The position numbers were made by a program, and so were the translations under genes. Below, piece after piece: positions 7,273 through 13,215 of a stretch of DNA of 13,215 nucleotides. The notes under the pieces were generated by a model that saw only the letters and a program-made list of their open reading frames with translations, made no database searches and was not told the origin of the DNA. Numbering within the stretch: the first letter of the stretch is position 1; the number at the start of each line of letters is the position of its first letter. Origin of the DNA: Candidatus Humimicrobium oleiphilum (GTDB lineage Bacteria > Actinomycetota > Humimicrobiia > Humimicrobiales > Humimicrobiaceae); the NCBI GenBank assembly GCA_002304935.1, contig DBPS01000055.1:1-13215 (forward strand). The letters are read 5' to 3'.

Positions 7273-7379
7273 TGTTTTATATGATTAAATATTATACTGT
7301 AAATTTTATTTATTATTCTGTATTATATCAATTAAACTAAGGCATGAAAGCCGATTGCTATTTGAATTTTTAATTAAAA

Positions 7380-7407
7380 TTGATAAAAATATTATAAATT
7401 TTATAGT
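7380..7407 (+). promoter_or_regulatory. Candidate promoter for transketolase C-terminal subunit
   Basis: TTGATA (7380-7385) and TATAGT (7402-7407) are 16 bases apart. Transcription would begin near 7414, giving a short leader that holds just the GAGGAG ribosome site at 7421-7426. This would make the C-terminal half independent of the N-terminal half, which has its own promoter-like sequence near 714. The region is AT-rich, so confidence is moderate to low. Confidence 0.4.
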
Positions 7408-7432
7408 TTAACCCAGTATAGAGGAGATTGGT

Positions 7433-8401
7433 ATGCTTAATAAAGATGTTCAGGCAATATTGTCAGATGAAAACAAAAAGGCTGCAACAAGAACTGCATA
7501 TGGAGAAAAAATTGCGGAACTTGGTGAACTAAATAAAGATATAGTTGTTCTTGACTGCGATCTTTCGAAATCAACCATGACATCTGTTTTTGCCAAAAAA
7601 TTTCCAGATAGATTTTTTGATATGGGTATCGCGGAAGCAAATATGATGAGTGTCGCTGCCGGTCTTGCAACAACCGGAAAAATACCTTTTGCTTCTACTT
7701 TTGCGGTATTTGCGACCAAAAGAGTTGCAGATCAGATTTCGAGCTCAATCGCTTATCCGGGACTTAATGTAAAAATATGCGCTACCCATGCCGGTCTTTC
7801 AGTCGGGGAAGATGGTGCAACACATCAGGCTATCGAAGATGTTGCAATAATGAGAGCTATTCCCGGAATAACCGTGCTTTCACCTTGTGACGGTACAGAA
7901 ACAGGTAAAATAATAGAATATGCTGCTTCACATTATGGTCCTTATTATATCAGGCTCACAAGAAGCAATATCCCGGTTATTTTCAATGATAATTATAAAT
8001 TTGAACTTGGCAGGGGAACAAAGATATTGGAAGGTCCCAAAGCTACGCTTGTTTCTACAGGATTTATGACCCACATAGCATTACAGGCAGCAAGAGAGCT
8101 GAGTGATGAAGGCATTGAACTGGATTTTATAAACATGCCATCCATAAAACCGCTTGATGAGGAACTGGTATTGGAAAGCGCAGGAAAGACCAGGCTTGTA
8201 GTTACTGTTGAAGACCATAATATAATCGGTGGCCTTGGAAGTGCGGTTTGTGAACTTCTTTCTGAAAAAATGCCTGTAAAAGTTATAAGAATGGGTGTTA
8301 TGGACAAGTTCGGTGCTTCCGGAGAACCCATGGAGCTCATAAAAGCTTATGGATTTGATAAAGAAAGCATCAAAGATAAGATAAAATCACTTGTAAAATA
8401 A
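7433..8401 (+). CDS. tkt: Transketolase, C-terminal subunit (pyrimidine-binding and C-terminal domains)
   Basis: This 322-residue protein is the complementary half of the transketolase encoded at 834. The pyrimidine domain covers about residues 17-185: RTAYGEKI (20-27), DCDLSKST (41-48), the cofactor-activating glutamate E68 in MGIAEANMM, and HAGLSVGEDGATHQ (119-132, H131 near the substrate). The C-terminal domain follows (about 195-322) with VEDHNIIGGLGSAV. It must pair with the N half to give an active thiamine-diphosphate enzyme. The start is well supported by GAGGAG (7421-7426), 6 bases before the ATG. In most genomes with split transketolase the halves are adjacent; here they are about 5.8 kb apart. 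A short spacer (77 bases) leads to the M3 peptidase gene. DXS-like and pyruvate dehydrogenase E1-beta-like proteins share the fold, but the motifs favour transketolase. Confidence 0.94.
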   Translation: MLNKDVQAILSDENKKAATRTAYGEKIAELGELNKDIVVLDCDLSKSTMTSVFAKKFPDRFFDMGIAEANMMSVAAGLATTGKIPFASTFAVFATKRVADQISSSIAYPGLNVKICATHAGLSVGEDGATHQAIEDVAIMRAIPGITVLSPCDGTETGKIIEYAASHYGPYYIRLTRSNIPVIFNDNYKFELGRGTKILEGPKATLVSTGFMTHIALQAARELSDEGIELDFINMPSIKPLDEELVLESAGKTRLVVTVEDHNIIGGLGSAVCELLSEKMPVKVIRMGVMDKFGASGEPMELIKAYGFDKESIKDKIKSLVK

Positions 8402-8478
8402 AGAAAAGCAGCTTTAATTCCTTATAACCGCATTCTATATTGTTTATTGTTTAATTTATTCTACTTGCGGAGGATTTA

Positions 8479-9975
8479 ATGAATATTGATGAATTTTGCA
8501 TTGATACCGAAAATTTTTTAAGCAAAATCGACAAGGAGTACTACCTCCATTTTGCCGGACTTAAACCAGAGCTAAACTTAAAAATAATATATGATGAGTA
8601 CCCGCAGCTTTTTGATCCGGAAACTGTAATTTTTTTTAAGGGACTTTTCAATAAATCAGAAGGGGAAAACAGGAAAAAGGCAAAACATTTATTTGAGTTT
8701 AGTGCAGAAGGTTATATGGGTAACAGATTTTCCCATATTACAGACAGCATAGCAAATAAAGAAGCATCTTCAAAGATTGAGATAGAGGGGAAAGATGTAT
8801 CTTTCAGATACTCGGATATAGTACTGTCAAATGAGGAAGATCCTGTTAAAAGAAAACTTATTGAAGATAAAAGGCTCAAAGTGACTTCAGAGGACTTTAA
8901 TCCTGATCTTGCCCTGTACTGGGAATCCCTACATGAAGAAACAGGGAAATTTGGATATAAAAGCTATACAGATATGTTCATGAATGTAAAAGGTTTTGAT
9001 TTTCATGAACTTGAAAAAGAAATGGATATGCTTGTCAAAGTTACGGATTCTCTCTACAGGGAACATATGGGCAGGCTTTTCCAGAATAAACTCAACATCA
9101 GTCTTGAAGGTTCCAGGGCAAGTGATTTTGCTTTCATCAAACGGGCAAAAGAGTTTGATATATTCTTTAAAAAAGACCGTTTAATCCCAATATTCAAAGA
9201 CACAATGAGAATGATGGGCATTGATATTGACAATCAGGGCAATATCATAATGGATGTAGATGAAAGGGAAAACAAATCCCCGAGAGCATTCTGCTGCACT
9301 GTCAGGGTCCCTTCAGAAATCTATCTTGTGGTAATGCCAGCAGGAGGACAGGATGATTACCAGGCGATGTTCCATGAAGGAGGCCATGCCGAACATTTTG
9401 CAAACACCAGAGAGAATCTTGATATTGCCTACAGGTATCTTGGTGACAGTGCTGTTACAGAAGGATATGCTTTCTGCCTGGAAAATCTTGCCTGGGACAG
9501 AAACTGGCTTATTGATGTTCTTGGCATGAACAGCGAAGCTGCCGATGATTTTACTTATTTCTCAAGCATAATAAATCTTTTCTTTTTAAGAAGATATGCC
9601 GGCAAACTTAAATATGAACTTCTTCTTCACTCAGAAAAAAAGGTAAAGGGCAAAGACATCATTTATAGCGATGTGCTCACATCAAATCTTATAATGAAAT
9701 ATTTTCCAGAGAATTACCTTAAAGACGTTGACGATAGTTTTTACTGCACAAACTATATAAGGGCATGGATTTTTGAAGCTCAGGTTAAGGAATATATGCT
9801 TAATAAATTCGGTTACAGATGGTATAAAAGCAAAAAAGCCGGAGATTTCTTAAAAGAAATATGGAGTTATGGAATGAAATACTCACCTGAAGAAGTACTT
9901 GGTTTTCTTGATTATAAAAAACTCGATATAAATTATCTCTTAAACAATACTATAAAATTATTAAAAGGAAGATAA
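8479..9975 (+). CDS. M3 family zinc metallopeptidase (oligoendopeptidase F-like)
   Basis: This 498-residue protein has the M3 zinc signature HEGGH (299-303) within MFHEGGHAEHFANT. The expected third ligand, E328 (VTEGYAF), is 25 residues after the second histidine, the spacing of M3 peptidases such as thimet oligopeptidase. A long helical N-terminal part (1-250) and a C-terminal helical part are consistent with the clam-like fold that admits short peptides only. There is no signal peptide, so it should act in the cytoplasm on oligopeptides from protein turnover or uptake. It is somewhat shorter than classical PepF (about 600). The start has GGAGGA (8469-8474), 4 bases before the ATG. It lies 77 bases after the transketolase C half and 17 before apt, so an operon is likely. 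The exact subfamily is not assigned. Confidence 0.88.
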   Translation: MNIDEFCIDTENFLSKIDKEYYLHFAGLKPELNLKIIYDEYPQLFDPETVIFFKGLFNKSEGENRKKAKHLFEFSAEGYMGNRFSHITDSIANKEASSKIEIEGKDVSFRYSDIVLSNEEDPVKRKLIEDKRLKVTSEDFNPDLALYWESLHEETGKFGYKSYTDMFMNVKGFDFHELEKEMDMLVKVTDSLYREHMGRLFQNKLNISLEGSRASDFAFIKRAKEFDIFFKKDRLIPIFKDTMRMMGIDIDNQGNIIMDVDERENKSPRAFCCTVRVPSEIYLVVMPAGGQDDYQAMFHEGGHAEHFANTRENLDIAYRYLGDSAVTEGYAFCLENLAWDRNWLIDVLGMNSEAADDFTYFSSIINLFFLRRYAGKLKYELLLHSEKKVKGKDIIYSDVLTSNLIMKYFPENYLKDVDDSFYCTNYIRAWIFEAQVKEYMLNKFGYRWYKSKKAGDFLKEIWSYGMKYSPEEVLGFLDYKKLDINYLLNNTIKLLKGR

Positions 9976-9992
9976 AAGCGGAAAGGCAAGAA

Positions 9993-10511
9993 ATGGATTT
10001 AAAATCTAAGATCAGGAATATACCTGATTTTCCCAAAAAAGGTATAGTTTTTTATGATATTACCACTCTTATCAAAGATGGCCCTGCTTTCAGATATGTT
10101 GTTGACAAGCTTGTGGAAAGTTGCGAAGGAAAAAAGATAGATGCAGTGATAGGAGCTGAATCAAGAGGATTTATTTTTGGTTCAGTTGTAGCTTATAAGC
10201 TTGGAGTAGGATTTATTCCTGTAAGAAAGCCCGGTAAATTGCCATATGAGACCCGCCAGATTTCTTATCAGCTTGAATACGGCTGCAGCACACTGGAAAT
10301 GCATGTGGATGCCGTAAAAGAAGGAGATAATATATTAATAGTCGACGATCTTGTTGCGACAGGCGGTACAGCCAGGGCAACAGCAGAAATGATTGAAAAA
10401 GCAGGGGGAAAAATAGCAGGGTTCTGTTTTTTAATTGAACTTAATTTTCTCAAACCGAGAGAAGTTCTTAAAGGATATGATATTTTCTCGCTTGTAAGCT
10501 ATGATTCTTAA
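9993..10511 (+). CDS. apt: Adenine phosphoribosyltransferase
   Basis: This 172-residue enzyme condenses adenine with PRPP to AMP in purine salvage. It has the family opening IPDFPKKGIVFYDITTLIKD (10-29), the EARGFIFG-like segment as ESRGFIFG (56-63), RKPGKLPYET (78-87), and the PRPP-binding loop ILIVDDLVATGGTA (114-127). Length and motif order are those of a normal Apt. AAAGG lies upstream of the ATG at 9993. The gene follows the M3 peptidase gene by 17 bases, probably in one transcript. A spacer of 205 A/T-rich bases follows with no clear G+C hairpin terminator. Confidence 0.96.
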   Translation: MDLKSKIRNIPDFPKKGIVFYDITTLIKDGPAFRYVVDKLVESCEGKKIDAVIGAESRGFIFGSVVAYKLGVGFIPVRKPGKLPYETRQISYQLEYGCSTLEMHVDAVKEGDNILIVDDLVATGGTARATAEMIEKAGGKIAGFCFLIELNFLKPREVLKGYDIFSLVSYDS

Positions 10512-10716
10512 AGGATTTCTTGTTAAAATATAATTTGTAATATTTTTAAATAAATCATTACCATTATTTGCATTATTAAAAACTGATAATAAAATAAAAC
10601 TGTTTATGGTTTTTACTGTTTATTATTTTCTGCGGAAATTTAACAATTAATTATTTTCTGAAAACCTGATTATCAGGCAGGCAGAATTGTGAGTTATCAA
10701 AAGGGAGGAGGAAAAC

Positions 10717-11136
10717 ATGACAGCCAAAAAAGGCGGTAATGGGGAATATAAAGATTTAAAAGACAATACTGATTCCTGGGATAAGACAAAAAAATATGAT
10801 GACGCTATTTTAAAAAATAAAGATTTAAGTCCTGAAGAAAAGAAGAAGGAAGAAGAACTTGTAAAGCAACTGCAGGAAGAACTGGACAAGCTTACAACCA
10901 AAGATATAATAATCCAGCTTATGATGTCTCTGTCAAGCCTTGCTTATAAAAAAATGGGGTTGCCGATAGGGACAAATGATAAATTCAAAGATAAAAACCA
11001 GGCAAAACTGGCAATAGATGGTTTTGATGCTTTACTTAAAGTTCTCTCAGATGAAGTCAGCGCACAGGAAAGGGAGACCCTGCAGTCATCACTTACAAAC
11101 CTGCAGATGAATTTTGTCAAAATATTCGGAGCCTGA
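10717..11136 (+). CDS. DUF1844 family protein with charged N-terminal extension
   Basis: This 139-residue protein has two parts. Residues 1-58 are highly charged, with a Glu/Lys heptad-like helix at about 38-58 (likely coiled coil). Residues 60-135 resemble DUF1844: TTKDIIIQLMMSLSSLAYKKMG (60-81), a short variable loop, then LAIDGFDALLKVLSDE (98-113) and a final helix with LTNLQMNFVK (126-135). DUF1844 has no established biochemical role; the small helical core may self-associate or bind a partner. A strong GGGAGGAGG site lies just before the ATG. It starts its own unit after a 205-base spacer and is followed after 41 bases by the rubredoxin-like gene. There is no signal peptide; the short hydrophobic helix at 64-77 is not a clear membrane span. 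Family assignment is from recalled motif shape. Confidence 0.7.
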   Translation: MTAKKGGNGEYKDLKDNTDSWDKTKKYDDAILKNKDLSPEEKKKEEELVKQLQEELDKLTTKDIIIQLMMSLSSLAYKKMGLPIGTNDKFKDKNQAKLAIDGFDALLKVLSDEVSAQERETLQSSLTNLQMNFVKIFGA

Positions 11137-11177
11137 GATTAATACAATAATATCCGGCGGATATGAAAGGGGAAATT

Positions 11178-11282
11178 ATGTCAGTCTGGAAATGCGGCGC
11201 CTGCGGTTTTGAAAAAGAAGGCAGATGTAAACCGAAAAAATGTGAATGCGGTGCAAAAGATTCTTTTGAGAAGAAAGAATAA
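11178..11282 (+). CDS. RCKP-type rubredoxin-like mini-protein (34 residues)
   Basis: I found this small gene by reading the region directly. ATG at 11178 runs to TAA at 11280-11282, with GAAAGGGG (11165-11172) 5 bases upstream. The peptide begins MSVWKCGACGF and contains the run GRCKPKKCECGA. It has cysteines at 6, 9, 17, 22 and 24. The W-x-C-x-x-C-G opening and the RCKP run match the small rubredoxin-like (zinc ribbon or iron) domain that NCBI names RCKP-type. The second metal knuckle is C-x-C-G here rather than the usual C-P-x-C-G, with C17 as a possible extra ligand. It may bind one Fe or Zn and serve as an electron carrier or a structural zinc ribbon. The partner is unknown; it lies 41 bases after the DUF1844 gene and probably shares its transcript. 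Confidence 0.85.
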   Translation: MSVWKCGACGFEKEGRCKPKKCECGAKDSFEKKE

Positions 11283-11372
11283 GCAAAAATCATTTTTTTT
11301 CAATAGCAAAATATGGCACAATCTTTAAAGCTTGTGAGTCTGTTTCTGCTTAATGCATTAAAGGCTTATTTT

Positions 11373-12074
11373 TTATATTGCCTGGTTCCTGTTTATCAGG
11401 TCTTTTAAATCTTTGATGAACCGGACAGTATCGCTGCTTTTAAAAAAAGAAGAGCCGATAATGAATGTATCAGCTCCCGCGTTTTTTGCCTTCATAATAG
11501 TAGAACTGTTAATTCCTCCGTCTACCCTGATATCTATAATGCTTTTTCTGTTTTCAATTTCATTATAGCTTCTTAGCATTTCCCGGGTCTTTCTTATCTT
11601 TGCAGGCATGCTTTCAAGAAAAGCCTGCCCTCCAAATCCCGGATTGACAGTGAGTATTAAAATTGAGTTGATTTTATCAAGTACGTTTTCCGCAAAAGAT
11701 ATCGGGGTGGAAGGATTAAGTGCAACTCCTGCCCTTATATTGTTCCCGGTTATTGTCGAAAGAACTTTATCAAGGTGAATGCAGGTTTCTGCATGGACAG
11801 TTATGGATTCCGGACCAGGTCTGACATAGCTTTCAATCTGTTCATCCGTATTCTTTATCATAAGATGGATATGGACGGGAATGCCGGCTCTTTCAACCAG
11901 ATGGGATACCATTTTTTGTCCGAAAGCTACCTGGGAAACGAAATTCCCATCCATTATATCAAGATGAATAAAATCAGCCCCTGATTCTTTTATCCTGGTT
12001 AATTCCTGGCCCAGATTAAGATAATCACAATCAAGTATCGAAATACCGATTTTATAAATATTATTTTCAGGCAT
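11373..12074 (-). CDS. rpe: Ribulose-phosphate 3-epimerase (somewhat divergent)
   Basis: This 233-residue TIM-barrel enzyme interconverts ribulose-5-phosphate and xylulose-5-phosphate. The metal ligands of the family are all visible: H37 and D39 in FIHLDIMDGNF, H70 in VHIHLMI, and D185 in VDGGIN, which with D39 forms the acid-base pair. The phosphate-binding/flexible loop appears as VNPGFGGQAF (143-152), and IIGSSFF closes the barrel. Differences from typical Rpe are ILDCDYLNLG in place of ILSADFANLG and FVSQVAFGQ in place of FVPNITFGP, so a related epimerase such as an allulose-6-phosphate epimerase cannot be excluded. No Shine-Dalgarno precedes the ATG, but the gene lies 20 bases after fba, so it may depend on coupled translation. 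Context with aldolase and transketolase supports Rpe. Confidence 0.88.
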   Translation of the reverse strand: MPENNIYKIGISILDCDYLNLGQELTRIKESGADFIHLDIMDGNFVSQVAFGQKMVSHLVERAGIPVHIHLMIKNTDEQIESYVRPGPESITVHAETCIHLDKVLSTITGNNIRAGVALNPSTPISFAENVLDKINSILILTVNPGFGGQAFLESMPAKIRKTREMLRSYNEIENRKSIIDIRVDGGINSSTIMKAKNAGADTFIIGSSFFKSSDTVRFIKDLKDLINRNQAI

Positions 12075-12094
12075 AAGGATATTAATTACTTATT

Positions 12095-13090
12095 TTATTT
12101 TTTATAAATACTTATCATGTCTGTAAGAGCAAGAGGTTTATAATCCTGTGCGTGACCTGCTGTCCCGAAATCTATCATTTTGCTTTTTACTGTTTCATAA
12201 ACTGCTTTTCTTGCCTCTCCGAAATAATCCCTGGGATCTATGACATCGGGATGTTCGCTGAAGTATCTTCTGATAGCACCGGTTATTGCCAGTCTTCCGT
12301 CCGTATCTACGTTAATCTTTTTTACTCCTCGTTTTATCGCTTCCTGTATTGAAGACATCGGAACACCCATTGCATGCTTCATGTTTCCTCCGTAATTGTT
12401 GATGATGTCAATCAGCTCTTTGGGCACTGAAGATGAACCATGCATTACAAGAGGTGTATCAGGCAGTCTTTTCTTCACTTCTGTTACTATATCAAGAGCC
12501 AGGACAGGCGCTTCTTTAAATTTGTAAGCACCATGGCTGGTTCCGATTGCCAGAGCAAGAGCGTCCACTCCTGTCAGCTTCACGAATTTTTCAGCTTCTG
12601 AAGGATCGGTCAGCTTGCTGACTCCGGAACCTACACCGTCTTCTATGCCGCCAAGTGTTCCCAGTTCACCTTCAACTGTAACACCGAATTTATGGGCGTA
12701 TTCAGCTACTTTTGCAGTAACTTCGACGTTTTCATCAAATGTTGTAGGAGTTTTAGAATCTTCTTTTAATGAACCGTCTATCATAACCGAGGTAAAACCA
12801 AGTTCGATTGCCTGTCTGCATGTATCAAAATTGTTACCATGGTCAAGATGAATCGAAATAGGTATCTGGGGATTATCTTCTGCAGCTGCAACCATTATAT
12901 ACTTTAAATAAAGCATTTTTGTATATTTAAGAGCTCCTCTTGAAGCCTGGATTATTACAGGAGAATTTGTCTCTGCAGCTGCCTGCATTATTCCCTGTAT
13001 CTGCTCCATATTGTTTACATTATATGCACCAACTCCATAACCTCCCCTGATAGCTTCGTCAAGAATCTGTTTCATCGGTACTAGTGGCAT
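12095..13090 (-). CDS. fba: Class II fructose-bisphosphate aldolase
   Basis: This 331-residue zinc aldolase cleaves fructose-1,6-bisphosphate to dihydroxyacetone phosphate and glyceraldehyde-3-phosphate, or runs in reverse in gluconeogenesis. Class II motifs are in order: GAYNVNNMEQ (21-30), IHLDHG (80-85) with catalytic D83 and zinc ligand H84, EGELG (140-144), GTSHGAYKF (183-191) with H186, VMHGSSS (215-221) with H217, and INVDTDGR (288-295 region) for substrate phosphate. The sequence suits the class IIB group; tagatose-bisphosphate aldolase is the main alternative. GGGAGG (13101-13096) lies 5 bases before the ATG. A TATAAT on the minus strand (13166-13161) could be the -10 of its promoter, but no good -35 is seen. 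It is the first gene of a two-gene run with rpe. Confidence 0.95.
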   Translation of the reverse strand: MPLVPMKQILDEAIRGGYGVGAYNVNNMEQIQGIMQAAAETNSPVIIQASRGALKYTKMLYLKYIMVAAAEDNPQIPISIHLDHGNNFDTCRQAIELGFTSVMIDGSLKEDSKTPTTFDENVEVTAKVAEYAHKFGVTVEGELGTLGGIEDGVGSGVSKLTDPSEAEKFVKLTGVDALALAIGTSHGAYKFKEAPVLALDIVTEVKKRLPDTPLVMHGSSSVPKELIDIINNYGGNMKHAMGVPMSSIQEAIKRGVKKINVDTDGRLAITGAIRRYFSEHPDVIDPRDYFGEARKAVYETVKSKMIDFGTAGHAQDYKPLALTDMISIYKK

Positions 13091-13215
13091 TGTTTCCTCC
13101 CTTATATGACTTAAGTTTAAATATTTTTTATAAAAAGAAAAAAATCATATTTTTAAGTTAATTATATAATTCAATAATGATATATTAAAAACAATCTATA
13201 AATTTTAAAACAAGT

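Noticed and set aside
7437..8340. Several minus-strand open frames (78, 89 and 115 codons) inside the transketolase C-terminal gene
   Set aside because: All overlap a well-supported gene, have low-complexity Ser/Pro/Leu translations and no motif. They are shadow frames.
11350..11361. Perfect 12-base palindrome TTAATGCATTAA downstream of rpe
   Set aside because: It lies in a convergent 3' spacer, not at a promoter, and short AT-rich palindromes arise easily by chance. No second copy was noticed.
11323..11363. Stem CTTTAAAGC / GCATTAAAG followed by a T-rich stretch as terminator between the rubredoxin-like gene and rpe
   Set aside because: It has one mismatch, a 23-base loop, and the T-rich stretch is interrupted. 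The stem is mostly A-T, so stability is doubtful.
1..13215. CRISPR arrays, tRNA/rRNA genes, riboswitches, toxin-antitoxin or defence genes
   Set aside because: Reading both strands gave no regularly spaced repeats, no tRNA-like cloverleaf, no recognised riboswitch core ahead of any gene, and no defence-type protein.

Overview
The window is AT-rich bacterial chromosome (G+C roughly mid-thirties percent by eye) with about a dozen intact genes, Shine-Dalgarno starts and short spacers. No transposase, integrase, tRNA, rRNA, CRISPR array or phage gene is visible. The gene set suggests an anaerobic, heterotrophic, low-GC bacterium, possibly a candidate-phylum lineage: a CoA-disulfide-reductase-like flavoenzyme, a split transketolase, class II aldolase, a DUF1844 protein and an RCKP-type mini-rubredoxin. 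No gene identifies the phylum, so that placement is inference.

Layout. 1-635 (minus): 5' two thirds of an FAD/NAD(P) pyridine nucleotide-disulfide oxidoreductase, cut by the window edge. 834-1658 (plus): N-terminal half of transketolase, then 1720-2820 (plus): AI-2E family membrane protein. 7272-2817 (minus): a complete polyamine-type ABC importer read potB-potC-potD-potA. Its last stop codon shares a TTAA with the stop of the AI-2E gene. 7433-8401 (plus): C-terminal half of transketolase, followed by an M3 metallopeptidase and adenine phosphoribosyltransferase (plus, close spacing). 10717-11282 (plus): DUF1844 protein and a 34-residue rubredoxin-like protein. 13090-11373 (minus): class II fructose-bisphosphate aldolase followed by ribulose-phosphate 3-epimerase.

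How the genes work together. Aldolase, epimerase and the two transketolase subunits form a core for interconverting pentose, triose and hexose phosphates (non-oxidative pentose phosphate pathway and lower glycolysis). The pot genes encode a full importer: lipoprotein, two permeases and an ATPase. Peptidase plus Apt fit peptide turnover and purine salvage.

The most notable arrangement is that the two transketolase halves, which must assemble into one enzyme, lie about 5.8 kb apart with the divergently oriented transporter operon between them. Each half has its own promoter-like sequence. I see no convincing novel defence, mobile or RNA-based system. The largest gene-free stretch is 234 bases (potC-potD spacer), so no gap exceeds 300 bases.
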